Of a stretch of DNA of 42,391 nt, positions 17,679 through 28,049 are shown in pieces; the stretch's first letter is position 1; the number at the start of each line of letters is the position of its first letter. The stretch is taken from contig JAQWWZ010000028.1 of NCBI GenBank assembly GCA_029254745.1, positions 1-42,391 of the forward strand. The letters run 5' to 3'. The notes beneath the pieces were generated by a model. That model was given only the letters and a program-made list of their open reading frames with translations, made no database searches and was not told the DNA's origin. The position numbers and the translations under genes were made by a program. The DNA is from Opitutales bacterium. Lineage in GTDB: Bacteria > Verrucomicrobiota > Verrucomicrobiia > Opitutales > Seribacteraceae.

Positions 17679-18764
17679 ATGATAAGTATGGCCAGTGTAT
17701 CCAAATTATTTACCTTTTTTGTTTTGTTGCTTCTTTTCAGCTGTAAATCTTCAAAGATTGAAACCATCGATTTCTCAGATGGATCCTACGAGGGAGAAAT
17801 AAATAAGAATAAGCAAAAACATGGGAAAGGTTTTTTTCGATGGAGTGACGGCTCTTATTACAATGGTCTCTATGAAAATGATAAGCGACACGGTGAAGGC
17901 AGGTTCCTTTGGGCGAATGGTGAAACATATGAAGGAATTTATGTGCAAGATAAAAGAACAGGTCGCGGGATCTACCGATGGTCTGACGGGTCCATGTACA
18001 GTGGTTCTTTTTTCAATGGAAAAAGGCACGGGAACGGAATTTTCACATCAGCGGATGGGATTCGCTATGAAGGAGAATGGCTCCACGATGTGCAACATGG
18101 GAAAGGAAAATTAATTTTCCCAAATGATAAAATTCTCATCGGGACATGGATTGAAGGTACTTTGGTTTCATCCAACTCTGTACCCCCTACTGCTTCCCCC
18201 CAACCAACATTAAAGGCCACAGATCTGCCTGCTGTAGAGCTGGCAGTCGTTGAAAACCCAAGTATTAAGGCAACAGAGCCTAATAAAAAAGCTCCACCTA
18301 TTGATTCTTCAAATGTGGAGGTAACAGTCAAGGAAAGCTCTCAATCTGCCGCTACACCTCAATCCCTGAAAGCTTTAAACAAAAAGTTTCCCAAAAAACA
18401 GAAAGCCCAAGAAATAGCTCCCGTATTATCAAAAGCAATACCTGCCCAGCCAAAAGTGGAAGAACTAAAGCAAAGTACCAATGCAGGAAATCATTCTCAT
18501 GCAGAAAATACCAGTACATGGAGAGGTACGGCAGAAGATGTTGAACTTAGATTTATTACGGAGCTCATCAATGGCTTAGACACCATAAAAGACCGGAGGT
18601 CCGGTCAAGCCTTCACAGGTAAAATGATCATAGTTGACACTAAAGATGATCTGATTGGGGAATTAAATCTTCTAAACGGGGTCATGCACGGGAAAGAAAT
18701 CTTTTATGACTCCAACGGCAAAGTGGTTGAAGAAAATACCTGGAAAACAGGCCGCAAGATCTGA
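17679..18764 (+). CDS. MORN-repeat lipoprotein
   Basis: Predicted lipoprotein of 361 residues with signal peptide FFVLLLLFSC (C22 lipidated; ATG at 17679, or at 17688 in the same frame). Residues about 37-158 hold five true MORN repeats (YEGEINKNKQKHGKGFFRWSDG, YNGLYENDKRHGEGRFLWANG and so on). A linker rich in Pro, Ala, Lys and Ser follows, then a final YwqK-like segment near LNGVMHGKEIFYDSNG. MORN repeats bind membranes or act as scaffolds in other organisms; the role here is unknown. It has no operon partner: tRNA-Ser is upstream on the opposite strand, and gcvP is 124 bases downstream. It is a cousin of the lipoproteins at 4305 and 29022. Confidence 0.85.
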   Translation: MISMASVSKLFTFFVLLLLFSCKSSKIETIDFSDGSYEGEINKNKQKHGKGFFRWSDGSYYNGLYENDKRHGEGRFLWANGETYEGIYVQDKRTGRGIYRWSDGSMYSGSFFNGKRHGNGIFTSADGIRYEGEWLHDVQHGKGKLIFPNDKILIGTWIEGTLVSSNSVPPTASPQPTLKATDLPAVELAVVENPSIKATEPNKKAPPIDSSNVEVTVKESSQSAATPQSLKALNKKFPKKQKAQEIAPVLSKAIPAQPKVEELKQSTNAGNHSHAENTSTWRGTAEDVELRFITELINGLDTIKDRRSGQAFTGKMIIVDTKDDLIGELNLLNGVMHGKEIFYDSNGKVVEENTWKTGRKI

Positions 18765-18888
18765 TAGACGAGGTAGTCCTTCGCCTTAGTTCAAGGGTTG
18801 TTACATGCTCGAAGTCTAATTAAGAAATTATACACGTTAATGGTAAAGGTTTTTTTTGTCCTTCATCATGAATTAAGATAGGTATCAT

Positions 18889-21800
18889 ATGGTGGACATA
18901 AAAAACTTGATTCCTAGCACTCCTATCTCCCTGCCCTTCGATCCCAGCGAGTTCCCTCGTGAACTTAAAAGGCATTATATCTCTGCTACGGATGATGACT
19001 TGACTCGCATGCTCGATCTCACTGACTTAGCTGACCTCGACTCTGTTTATTCACACATCCCGATCTCTGAAAGATTTGAAAATGATCTTTCGGTTCCAGG
19101 CGAGCTTTCATACGAAGACACGTGTTCACATGTTGCTGGGCTTGCCTCCAAAACCAATCTCAAAACTTCTTTTGTAGGCGATATGCTTCCGGTGTGGAGT
19201 GTAGATCCGATCGTGAATTTTGTTTCAAACCTTCGCCCTCTCAGCACTTCCTACACCCCTTACCAGCCTGAACGAAGTCAAGGAACACTAGTGACACACT
19301 GGATTTATCAGTGTGCCTTATCCGCACTCACTGGTTTTGAGGCAATTAATACATCTCTTTACGACCGATCATTTGCAATGTATGAGGCTATTACTTGTGC
19401 AATACGTACGAATAATAGACCAAAAAAGATCTTACTCGCCGGTACTCTTTTTGCCAACGACATTGAAGTACTCCAAACCCTCACCAGGGAGACGGGCATT
19501 GAATTCACTTTTCTCGAAAGTGAAAAGGATACTGGTTTACTCAACTATTCCAATCTCGAGCAAATGGTTTCCACTGCTCAGGAATTTTCAGCCTTTGTTT
19601 TCCCTCAGGTTAATGCTTTAGGCTTATTAGAAAATGTGGATCTACTTACCGATTTTTGCACCTCTCATGGGATCCGTTCTATCGCTTCTATTGACCCGTC
19701 TCTTTTGGCAACCGGTGGATTAAAAGATCCAGCAAGTTTTGGGGAAAATGGAGCGGACTACATCGTTGGAGATGCCCAGCATCTTGCCACAGGACCAACC
19801 TTTGGCGGTCCTGGCCTTGGCTTATTCGGCTGCCGTTATAACGATAAAAACAAACGGGATATCCGCCATACACCAGGAAGATTTATAGGAAAAGGAAAAG
19901 ACATAAACGGCAGAGATTGCTTTGTTATGGTACTCTCAACACGCGAGCAACATATCAGAAAAGAAAAAGCGACTTCAAATGTTTGCTCAAATCAAGCTTT
20001 TCTAGCTACGCTTGCAGGAGCAAATCTCTTAGCCAAAGGAGATAAAGGCTTAGAACAAGCACTCGCATCTGCGATCTTGGCCAAAAATAGTTTTATTGAA
20101 CTAATCGAATGTTTGGACGGTGTTTCACTTGCCTTCCCACATTCTGATTCATGCAACGAAGTCGTTGTTTCAGTGAATTGTTCTGTCGATGAATTGATAA
20201 CAAAAGCTGGAAACTTTGACTTGCATTTAGGTGTTAATGTTTCAGATCGTACAATCGCAACCGACTCTAGAAATCTTCTCAAACTTACATTCACCGATTT
20301 GACAGGCCCTAAAGCCATCCAATCCTTGCAGGAGTTCTTCTCCAAAACTTTTCAACGGGCTAGTGGGCCTTCAACCACTGGAGAGGCTTCCATATCCGAC
20401 CATTTTCTTCGCAAGGAATCTCCCGTTCTCCCGTCTTTTTCCACAGAAGAGATATCTCATTATTTCGAGAAATTGGCTGAATTGAATGTAAGCCCTGACG
20501 ATGGATGTTATCCGCTTGGCTCCTGCACAATGAAGTATAATCCTCTGGTCAATGACTGGGCTGCGGGATTGGATGGCTTTGCCCAAGCACACCCCCAAAT
20601 GCCAGAAATAGATGCCCAAGGGCCGCTATCTGTTCTTTATGAGATCCAAGAGTGGTTTAAAAATATAACTGGGCTTGCTGGCGTCACGACCCAGCCCGTT
20701 GCTGGTGCTCAGGGTGAATTAGTAGGTTTAAAAATGTTTCAAGCTTATCATCGTGATAATGGTGAATCATTTCGTCGTAAAATTTTAATTCCACGATCTG
20801 CTCATGGAACAAACTTCGCCACCGCTGCAATGGCCGGATATCCTGATGGTATTGTCTACTTGGAAGCCAGTGAGGACGGAACCATAGAGATGGATGACTT
20901 TCACAAAAAGCTTGCTGAGTTTGGCTCCGAGCTTTGTGGAGTAATGATCACAAATCCCAACACCTCTGGTATTTTTGAAAAAAACTTTCAACAAATTTCT
21001 GATTCGGTTCATGAAGCTGGAGGTCTAGTTTACATGGACGGAGCAAATATGAATGCAATCGCGGGTATTGTAGACCTCAGCACACTTGGCGTCGACGCGG
21101 TTCATAACAATTTGCACAAAACCTGGACCATTCCACACGGAGGAGGCGGGCCCGGAGATGCAATCGTTGCGGTATCTGACAAACTAATCGATTTCCTTCC
21201 CGGCAAGCAAATTGTTCAAAATAATATGGGTAACTTCAAATCCATCGTAGCTCCCAAGACCATTGGGGAATTTCATAGACATTGGGGGAATTTTGGTCAC
21301 AAAGTCCGAGCTTACACCTACCTTCTTCGCCTTGGGAAAGAAGGAATACCAAGGATGGCTTCGGTTGCGGTCCTTGCTTCCCGCTACTTACTAAGTAGAC
21401 TTAAAGATCATTACTCTACCCTGCCTGATTATTCTGAAAGTGCACCCAGGATGCATGAATTTATCCTTACACTCAGCGACAAAGAGTTTGCTTTTTTAAA
21501 TGAAGCAGGAATCCCAAAAAACAAAGCTATACCGCAAATTGGTAAACTTTTTTTAGACTTTGGTTTTCATGCACCTACCGTAGCTTTTCCGGAAATTTTC
21601 GGGTTAATGATTGAGCCAACTGAGAGCTTTACAAAATCAGAATTAGACCGTTTTGCTGATGCAGTGATCGCAATTAAGGAGCTTATTTTGGAAAACCCAA
21701 AGGTATTAATATCGGCACCGCACTTTACTCCTGTTGATAAAGTAGATGAGGTCTCAGCAAACCGCACCTTGGTTCTTCGCGAACCTATCAAGCACCTCCC

Positions 21801-21906
21801 AGCACTTCCATACAACCGGATCAAAAACTCTACCCTAATGAATTTAAGTATCCAAGATATCAAAGATAAAATCATTGAGGCAAGTGAAGCTGCACAAGCA
21901 GGTTAA
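18889..21906 (+). CDS. gcvP: Glycine dehydrogenase (decarboxylating), fused P1-P2
   Basis: PLP-dependent P-protein of the glycine cleavage system: it decarboxylates glycine and passes the aminomethyl group to the H-protein. The first half (about 1-470) resembles the GcvPA subunit (SYTPYQPERSQGTL, FGGPGLGLFG, KATSNVCSNQAF). The second half (about 500-1005) resembles GcvPB (PLGSCTMKYNPLVND at about 544 and LHKTWTIPHGGGGPG with PLP lysine K744). In several lineages these are separate subunits; here they form one 1005-residue chain joined by a Ser/Thr/Gly-rich linker. gcvT and gcvH are not in the window. Upstream spacing is 124 bases, with a weak AGATAGG before the ATG. Confidence 0.95.
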   Translation: MVDIKNLIPSTPISLPFDPSEFPRELKRHYISATDDDLTRMLDLTDLADLDSVYSHIPISERFENDLSVPGELSYEDTCSHVAGLASKTNLKTSFVGDMLPVWSVDPIVNFVSNLRPLSTSYTPYQPERSQGTLVTHWIYQCALSALTGFEAINTSLYDRSFAMYEAITCAIRTNNRPKKILLAGTLFANDIEVLQTLTRETGIEFTFLESEKDTGLLNYSNLEQMVSTAQEFSAFVFPQVNALGLLENVDLLTDFCTSHGIRSIASIDPSLLATGGLKDPASFGENGADYIVGDAQHLATGPTFGGPGLGLFGCRYNDKNKRDIRHTPGRFIGKGKDINGRDCFVMVLSTREQHIRKEKATSNVCSNQAFLATLAGANLLAKGDKGLEQALASAILAKNSFIELIECLDGVSLAFPHSDSCNEVVVSVNCSVDELITKAGNFDLHLGVNVSDRTIATDSRNLLKLTFTDLTGPKAIQSLQEFFSKTFQRASGPSTTGEASISDHFLRKESPVLPSFSTEEISHYFEKLAELNVSPDDGCYPLGSCTMKYNPLVNDWAAGLDGFAQAHPQMPEIDAQGPLSVLYEIQEWFKNITGLAGVTTQPVAGAQGELVGLKMFQAYHRDNGESFRRKILIPRSAHGTNFATAAMAGYPDGIVYLEASEDGTIEMDDFHKKLAEFGSELCGVMITNPNTSGIFEKNFQQISDSVHEAGGLVYMDGANMNAIAGIVDLSTLGVDAVHNNLHKTWTIPHGGGGPGDAIVAVSDKLIDFLPGKQIVQNNMGNFKSIVAPKTIGEFHRHWGNFGHKVRAYTYLLRLGKEGIPRMASVAVLASRYLLSRLKDHYSTLPDYSESAPRMHEFILTLSDKEFAFLNEAGIPKNKAIPQIGKLFLDFGFHAPTVAFPEIFGLMIEPTESFTKSELDRFADAVIAIKELILENPKVLISAPHFTPVDKVDEVSANRTLVLREPIKHLPALPYNRIKNSTLMNLSIQDIKDKIIEASEAAQAG

Positions 21907-21943
21907 GTTTGACCCCAAGGATTCGATTATACATTTTAAAAAG

Positions 21944-22186
21944 ATGTCCAAAGAAGAAGAAAAACCTCTCGTTTCTAAACCAGGTATCATGTTTGACCTA
22001 GTTCTTGCCGTCGCATTCTTTCTTTTTATGCGTAATGTACTCGTTCCTCATGTACCATCCGAAGATCCTCTAGCAGTTACTATTGTTTCAAGTATGACCG
22101 CATTTTGTATGACCGGGGTTTTTTGGATCGCAACTAACATGTTGCGAGTTACCTGGGTGGACTACTCTAGAAGACAAAAAAAGTAG
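21944..22186 (+). CDS. Small two-helix membrane protein, unknown
   Basis: An 80-residue protein starting MSKEEEKPLVSKPGIMFDL, with two hydrophobic segments (about FDLVLAVAFFLFMRNVLV and VSSMTAFCMTGVFWIATNML) and a basic C-terminus YSRRQKK. The open frame extends back to a TTG inside gcvP, but the ATG at 21944, 37 bases after the gcvP stop, is the natural start. I do not recognise a family. It is probably co-transcribed with gcvP and ends 11 bases before the convergent hflX. Confidence 0.7.
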   Translation: MSKEEEKPLVSKPGIMFDLVLAVAFFLFMRNVLVPHVPSEDPLAVTIVSSMTAFCMTGVFWIATNMLRVTWVDYSRRQKK

Positions 22187-22197
22187 TTTTTGCTCTT

Positions 22198-23475
22198 TTA
22201 CTTTTCAGAATATTTCTGAAGTTCGTGGAGCAACCTACCTTGGGGCGTACCTTCCACCCTGACACCGTCGTCGCATACCTCCTCCACTCTTAAACACCCT
22301 TCCTTCCTCATTCTTGCCACAAGAGAGTACTCATCGTGGGGAATGAGATAATTCGAGAGCTTATATTCCCCTTGTAAAATAGTATCAATGGCTGTGGACA
22401 ATTGAATAATTCCAAGCTTTTCCTGAGAACTTACAAATTTTGCTTCCGAATCTATCATCCGAGCATGAACTCTTGCGGTATCAGGATGAACGAGATCCAC
22501 CTTGTTAAAAACAGTGAGTATTTTTTTTTCCTTGGCACCTAATTCTCGAAGCACAGCAAGGGTTGTATCCATATGTTCTTCAAATTGAGGGTTTGCAAGA
22601 TCAACCACATGCAACAATAAATCAGCGACTAATGTTTCTTCCAAGGTAGCCCTAAACGCATCCACCAATCGATGGGGTAGTTTGCGAATAAAACCAACGG
22701 TGTCCGTTAAAATGACCATCCGACCGCTGGGAAGGGTTAATTTTCTACTTGTTGGGTCAAGGGTCGCAAATAACTTGTCTGCAGATAACACTGAAGACCC
22801 AGACATTGCGTTGAGTAATGTAGATTTCCCTGCATTGGTATAGCCAACCAACGCAATCGTCGGTAAAGGAATACGGTGCCTTTTCTTTCTGCTAGTTTCC
22901 CGACGGGTGGAAACCTGTAAAATTTCTTTTTTAGTGGAAGAAATTTTATCTCGGAGCATTCTTTGATCTAGCTCGATCTGAGCTTCGCCCTCACCTCGTT
23001 GGGTTACTCCACCTCCTCTTTGCCGTCCAAGATGCGTCCATGCCCTCCTAAGTCGAGGAAGGGAATACTCAAGCCTAGCAAGCCTAACTTGAAGGGATGC
23101 TTCCTTAGTCCGTGCTCTCTCAGCAAAAACGTCCAAAATAATTTCATGACGATCAATTACCAGAACTTTACTTTCCTTCTCCCAGTTCCGCTGCTGACTG
23201 GGAGAAATTTCATTATCAAACACGATTACGTCACATTTTAAATCACCGACTTCATTGACAATCTCTTCCAACTTACCTTTTCCAACAAGGTGACCGGGAA
23301 AAGTTTTTCTCGTACGCACTACATACTTTTTCAAAATCTTAATGCCTAAGTTCGACACTAATTCCTCTAATTCTTGGAGTAAAGATTCTGCTTCATCCCG
23401 CTCTTCCTCCCTCTGAATGATAGAGAGCAAGTAAGCATGCTCTACTAGCCTAGGTTTTTCTTGGACTTCAAACAT
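22198..23475 (-). CDS. hflX: GTPase HflX
   Basis: Ribosome-associated GTPase that rescues stalled 70S ribosomes. The 425 residues comprise the N-terminal HflX domain (HLVGKGKLEEI, FDNEISPSQQRNWE), the helical linker with the conserved GGGVTQRGEGEAQIELDQR, and a GTPase domain with P-loop GYTNAGKST (211-219), switch LFATLD, DTVGF and NKVD. Start ATG at 23475. A terminator for ppdK lies just upstream, so hflX is probably transcribed separately from ppdK. Confidence 0.97.
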   Translation of the reverse strand: MFEVQEKPRLVEHAYLLSIIQREEERDEAESLLQELEELVSNLGIKILKKYVVRTRKTFPGHLVGKGKLEEIVNEVGDLKCDVIVFDNEISPSQQRNWEKESKVLVIDRHEIILDVFAERARTKEASLQVRLARLEYSLPRLRRAWTHLGRQRGGGVTQRGEGEAQIELDQRMLRDKISSTKKEILQVSTRRETSRKKRHRIPLPTIALVGYTNAGKSTLLNAMSGSSVLSADKLFATLDPTSRKLTLPSGRMVILTDTVGFIRKLPHRLVDAFRATLEETLVADLLLHVVDLANPQFEEHMDTTLAVLRELGAKEKKILTVFNKVDLVHPDTARVHARMIDSEAKFVSSQEKLGIIQLSTAIDTILQGEYKLSNYLIPHDEYSLVARMRKEGCLRVEEVCDDGVRVEGTPQGRLLHELQKYSEK

Positions 23476-23502
23476 TGGATCTTTTAAATCAACTCATCTA
23501 TA

Positions 23503-23540
23503 CAAAAAAAGAGGCTCGACCGTTAACGATCGAACCTCTC
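23503..23540 (-). terminator. Rho-independent terminator after ppdK
   Basis: On the minus strand AGAGGTTCGATCG pairs with CGGTCGAGCCTCT around a TTAA loop (13 bp, two G-T pairs), followed by a run of seven T residues. It lies about 30 bases after the ppdK stop and before the hflX start. Clear intrinsic terminator. Confidence 0.93.
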
Positions 23541-23571
23541 TTTCTAAGAAAATTACGAACAAGATTTCCTT

Positions 23572-26355
23572 TTAGCTTACTGCTGCTTGGGCCGCTGCAA
23601 GACGGGCTGTTGGCACGCGGAACGGGGAACAGCTTACATAGTTCAAACCAATCTTATGGCAGAACTCAACGCTCTTGGGGTCTCCCCCATGTTCACCACA
23701 AATACCAAGCTTGATATTACGACGACTCGCTTTACCCTTCTTTACTGCAATTTCCATAAGCTGCCCAACACCACTTTGGTCAACACTCGCAAACGGGTTT
23801 GCATCGATAATGTCTAATTCGGTGTAATTCGGCAAAAAGCTTCCAGAATCATCGCGGCTCATTCCCATGGTGGTTTGAGTTAAATCGTTAGTTCCAAAAC
23901 TAAAGAATTGAGCAGTCTTAGCAATCTCATCTGCAACCAAGGCTGCACGAGGAATCTCAATCATAGTACCAACCATGTATTTTACTTTTTCACCCTTCGC
24001 TGCAAAAACTTTCTTCGCAGTATCGTGGATAACTTCGACCTGAAGCTCAAGTTCACGCGGGAAACCTACAAGGGGAACCATAATTTCCGGATTTACCTCA
24101 ACCCCACTCTTTTGAACAAGAATGGCAGCCTCTATAATTGCTTGGGCTTGCATTTCAGTGATTTCAGAATAAGAAACACCCAATCTGCATCCCCGGTGAC
24201 CAAGCATAGGATTAAATTCATGAAGGTCTTCAACACGCTTTTTGATCGAAGCGAGAGTAACGCCAAGTTTCTTAGCAAGGTCACGTTGAGCTTGCAGGTC
24301 GTGTGGCAAAAACTCATGCAAAGGAGGATCCAACAAACGGATTGTCGCTGGCTTACCTGCAAGAGCTTTAAAGATTTCCTGAAAATCCTTGCGCTGGTAT
24401 GGAAGTAGCTTTTTGAGGGCTTTCCTGCGGTCTGCTTCGTTATCGGCAAGAATCATTTGGCGCATTGCATCAATGCGGTTGCCTTCAAAGAACATATGCT
24501 CTGTACGACAAAGTCCGATTCCCGTGGCACCAAAGGCAATGGCATTTGCCACCTGCGATGGAGAATCTGCATTCGTGCGAACAGTCATCTTGGTTGCCTT
24601 CTCACACCAACTCATAAGCTGTGAAAAATTTTGATATGCCTTGCTTTTTTTAGGGTCTAATTTTTTCTCAACTAGTACCTGGATGATTTCAGAAGGGGCT
24701 GTTTTTAATTCACCAGCATAAACTTCACCAGTTGAGCCATTAATTGACATGTAATCCCCTTCCTTAAAAGTCTTACCGTTCACTTTAACCGTACGACTTT
24801 GATAATCGACATCAAGGTCCGCTGCACCACAAACGCATACTTTACCCATTTGACGGGCAACGAGGGCAGCATGGGAAGAAACACCGCCTCTAGCAGTTAA
24901 TATTCCTTCAGCCGCAATCATTCCACGAAGATCCTCTGGCGATGTTTCTTGGCGCACTAACAAAACAGTACTTTTCTTAGCTGCTTCAACAGCACGCTCA
25001 GCGTTCAAACAGATCTTACCTGAAGCGGCACCTGGTCCAGCAGGTAACCCCTTACAAAGTTTCCCTGCAGCTTTTTGTGCAGCGACATCAAAAACAGGAG
25101 CTAACACTTGATCTAATTGCTCAGCAGGCACACGAGTAATCGCTGTCTTCCAATCAATAAGTCTCTCCTTCACCATCTCAGCAGCAATTCTCACCGCCGC
25201 TAAACCAGTGCGTTTACCGTTGCGAGTTTGCAACATGTAAAGCTTTTCATTTTCAATAGTAAACTCAAAATCCTGCATGTCCTTAAAGTGCTTTTCCAAC
25301 TTTTTTTGGACTAGCACTAATTCCTTAAAAGGTTTAGGCAGAACACGTTTTAGCTTGGCCACGGGTTGCGGAGTTCGAACTCCAGCAACTACATCTTCCC
25401 CTTGGGCATCAGTAAGAAATTCCCCATAAAGTACTTTCTCGCCAGTAGCAGGATCACGGGTAAACCCAACACCAGAGCCAGACTTTTTACCTGTATTACC
25501 GAAAACCATAGCCTGAACATTTACCGCGGTCCCCCATGCTGCAGGGATACCATATTTCCTGCGATATACCGTTGCCCGGTCATTCATCCAAGAACTAAAA
25601 ACTGCACCGACCGAGCCTTCTAATTGCTCCCAGGGGCAGGTTGGGAAGTCTTGACCAGATCTTTTCTTCACAAGATTCTTGAAACGAGCAACCAATTCTT
25701 TCATTTGCTCCGCTGAAATCCGGGAATCATCTACCTCGCCCTTATCCTTCGGGAATATTTCCTTTTTGAAATCCTCAATCAGTGCTTCAAATGGATCGTG
25801 ATCTTCACTGGGAAGTTTTTGTACTCCCATCACTACATCACCATACATTTGTATGAACCGACGGTAACAATCCCAGGCAAAACGAGCGTTTCCGGAAGAT
25901 TCCGCTAAGGCTCCAACCGTTTCATCGTTGAGGCCTAGATTTAGGATAGTGTCCATCATACCTGGCATGGAATCTCGTGCACCGGAACGAACAGAAAGCA
26001 AAAGTGGCTTCTTCATGTCTCCCAATTTCTGACCCAACTGCTTCTCCATAATGGCCACAGAACTCTTTATTTGAGCATCTAAGCATTTTGGGTAGGTTCG
26101 TTTATGGTCGTAGAAGTAAGTGCAAACTTCTGTTGTAATCGTAAATCCTGGAGGTACGGGTAAGCCTATCTTTGCCATTTCCGCAAGATTTGCACCCTTT
26201 CCACCAAGCAACTCTCTTAGCTTGGCGTCACCATCCGTCTTTTTTCCAAAATCGTATACATACTTTGGGTCGTTAGATTTTGCGGAACTTCGCTTTTTAG
26301 CGACTTTACCGGTTGATTTACTCTTGGTGGATTTTGCCTTCTTTTTCTGTGCCAT
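23572..26355 (-). CDS. ppdK: Pyruvate phosphate dikinase with basic N-terminal tail
   Basis: Interconverts pyruvate, ATP and phosphate with PEP, AMP and PPi. The 927-residue protein has the nucleotide-binding domain ([42 protein letters not shown]), the swivelling phosphohistidine domain ([18 protein letters not shown], catalytic H495) and a PEP-binding barrel ending with [10 protein letters not shown]. The first 29 residues are an unusual Lys/Ser/Thr-rich tail ([20 protein letters not shown]) that the family normally lacks, accounting for part of the extra length. An intrinsic terminator follows. The sequence before the ATG (ACCTCC) is the opposite of a Shine-Dalgarno. Together with the membrane pyrophosphatase it suggests PPi-linked metabolism. 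Confidence 0.96.
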   Translation of the reverse strand: MAQKKKAKSTKSKSTGKVAKKRSSAKSNDPKYVYDFGKKTDGDAKLRELLGGKGANLAEMAKIGLPVPPGFTITTEVCTYFYDHKRTYPKCLDAQIKSSVAIMEKQLGQKLGDMKKPLLLSVRSGARDSMPGMMDTILNLGLNDETVGALAESSGNARFAWDCYRRFIQMYGDVVMGVQKLPSEDHDPFEALIEDFKKEIFPKDKGEVDDSRISAEQMKELVARFKNLVKKRSGQDFPTCPWEQLEGSVGAVFSSWMNDRATVYRRKYGIPAAWGTAVNVQAMVFGNTGKKSGSGVGFTRDPATGEKVLYGEFLTDAQGEDVVAGVRTPQPVAKLKRVLPKPFKELVLVQKKLEKHFKDMQDFEFTIENEKLYMLQTRNGKRTGLAAVRIAAEMVKERLIDWKTAITRVPAEQLDQVLAPVFDVAAQKAAGKLCKGLPAGPGAASGKICLNAERAVEAAKKSTVLLVRQETSPEDLRGMIAAEGILTARGGVSSHAALVARQMGKVCVCGAADLDVDYQSRTVKVNGKTFKEGDYMSINGSTGEVYAGELKTAPSEIIQVLVEKKLDPKKSKAYQNFSQLMSWCEKATKMTVRTNADSPSQVANAIAFGATGIGLCRTEHMFFEGNRIDAMRQMILADNEADRRKALKKLLPYQRKDFQEIFKALAGKPATIRLLDPPLHEFLPHDLQAQRDLAKKLGVTLASIKKRVEDLHEFNPMLGHRGCRLGVSYSEITEMQAQAIIEAAILVQKSGVEVNPEIMVPLVGFPRELELQVEVIHDTAKKVFAAKGEKVKYMVGTMIEIPRAALVADEIAKTAQFFSFGTNDLTQTTMGMSRDDSGSFLPNYTELDIIDANPFASVDQSGVGQLMEIAVKKGKASRRNIKLGICGEHGGDPKSVEFCHKIGLNYVSCSPFRVPTARLAAAQAAVS

Positions 26356-26593
26356 TTTTGGAGGTTTAAGTTAGCTTCTAGATTTGAATCAATCTCTTCT
26401 CGTATTTTATAAGTAGAGTTTTGAAAACGAACATAAATTCATCTTATTTTTTCAGTGCTTTGTCAACGGATGACTTAGATACAACGATCAAGCCTGTAAG
26501 ATTTACTCGTTTAAGCATGGACGAATTTGTTATAAGCGTTCATAAATACTCTCTGAATTCCTAGAAAGTTGCACGCCTTCAACACACTTAATT

Positions 26594-27997
26594 ATGACCC
26601 TCAAAGATTCATCTCGACCGAATACTTTTGGTGAGCGTTTTCGCAACGATGGCTTTCTCGGTGCTCTAAAAAAGAAAAGTAGCAACGATCAGACAGATCC
26701 CAATGCGATGCATTTCCTAGAACATCTTGAAGAATTAAGATGGGTCATTTTGAAATGTGTGTGTGCTTTTATTTTAGGTTGCCTTGGGATTGCTATCTTT
26801 ATGCAGGACTCGGTAAAAATCCTGCAGGTACCCCTTATAAAAGCTGTAGAAGACTTTGGTGAAATCGGTATCGATCTTCAAAGTATTGGACTCGAAGAGT
26901 ATGAACAGCCATTGGAAAAACAAAACGTGGACCTTAGTAGCCTCCGTTGTGCCAAGGAGGAAGATCTCGATCAATGGGGAATTGATAACCCGCACCATCA
27001 AACCCGCATCCTCACCCATTTTGCCAACGGTCAAAATCGCAATCTCCTGCAGGTTATCAGATCTTATTCCCCTATTTTCATTGCTATGAAAATTTGCTTT
27101 CTTGGCGGTCTTGGTATCTCGCTGCCCGCGATACTGTATTTCGTGGGTGGTTTCGTTGTGCCTGGTCTAACTCCCAAGGAAAAAAGGGTTTTCTTTCCTG
27201 GTTGTGTAGCAGCAACTCTCTTGTTTGTAGCTGGTGCCTCTATGACCTACCTCTTCATTCTTCCTGTCTCTCTTGCTTTTACCATCGAATTTTCTTTCAA
27301 TGTATTAGGGCTAGATGTGTATCGGCCAGAAGCCGGGAACTACTACAGTACAGTCATATGGATGACATTCGCAGTGGGTCTTGCTTTTCAATTCCCACTT
27401 GTACTTGTTTTGCTCATACGAATTGGAGTCCTTTCGGTAAGCAAGCTACGAAACAGTAGAAAAATCGTGTTGGTCATATTAATGGTATCAGCGGCGCTTA
27501 TTACGCCTGGTGGAGATCCTGTGAGCCTATGCATCCTGACCGTCCCCCTCTATGTTCTTTACGAATTCGCGATCATCATTGGCTCCCTGATTGAACGGCG
27601 TAAAGCCATAAGAGAATGGGAAGAGTGGGATGAAACCATTCAGGGGGAAAAGCCTGCTTACCCAATGATCAAACAAACACCTTGGTGGATTTACTTTCTG
27701 CTCATTTGCTGCGTCGTCTCGATTTCTTTATTACTGTGGAAGTATAAAGATAAAATACAACATTCATGGGATAACTTCTCGGTTAATCCAGGCACAATCC
27801 AAAGATCAATTCCTGCTCAAAATCCTCCACGAGAAAAAAAATTGATGAACTCCGAAATTCTCAGGGTGGATACAGGAAGCACCAAGGCTTTTCTTTTACA
27901 ACTCACTCCTGTTGGTGATGACGGGAACCAAACTAAAACGGAGGGGGATTTTTCTTCCCCACTCCTTTTTAAAGCAAAAATTATTAAAAAGCAGTAA
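26594..27997 (+). CDS. tatC: TatC twin-arginine translocase subunit, enlarged
   Basis: Core membrane receptor of the Tat system for folded protein export. Conserved features: HLEELR at the N-terminus, SPIFIAMK before helix 2, PGLTPKEKR with the conserved glutamate (E197), and LITPGGDP late in the protein. It is far longer than usual (467 versus about 250 residues). The first periplasmic loop is expanded by roughly 55 residues (about 85-155). After the normal sixth helix a charged segment leads to a seventh hydrophobic helix (about 364-383) and an 84-residue tail predicted to be periplasmic. A 40-residue N-terminal extension is also present. No tatA/tatB gene is adjacent. XRE and S4 genes follow on the same strand. 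Confidence 0.92.
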   Translation: MTLKDSSRPNTFGERFRNDGFLGALKKKSSNDQTDPNAMHFLEHLEELRWVILKCVCAFILGCLGIAIFMQDSVKILQVPLIKAVEDFGEIGIDLQSIGLEEYEQPLEKQNVDLSSLRCAKEEDLDQWGIDNPHHQTRILTHFANGQNRNLLQVIRSYSPIFIAMKICFLGGLGISLPAILYFVGGFVVPGLTPKEKRVFFPGCVAATLLFVAGASMTYLFILPVSLAFTIEFSFNVLGLDVYRPEAGNYYSTVIWMTFAVGLAFQFPLVLVLLIRIGVLSVSKLRNSRKIVLVILMVSAALITPGGDPVSLCILTVPLYVLYEFAIIIGSLIERRKAIREWEEWDETIQGEKPAYPMIKQTPWWIYFLLICCVVSISLLLWKYKDKIQHSWDNFSVNPGTIQRSIPAQNPPREKKLMNSEILRVDTGSTKAFLLQLTPVGDDGNQTKTEGDFSSPLLFKAKIIKKQ

Positions 27998-28049
27998 TTG
28001 GATGAAACAAAGGCTTGCCTGAAAGAGCACAGCCATCAAGTATGGTTGC

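Noticed and set aside
18765-18888. Glycine riboswitch upstream of gcvP
   Set aside because: The 124-bp spacer is too short for a tandem aptamer and lacks the conserved core motifs.
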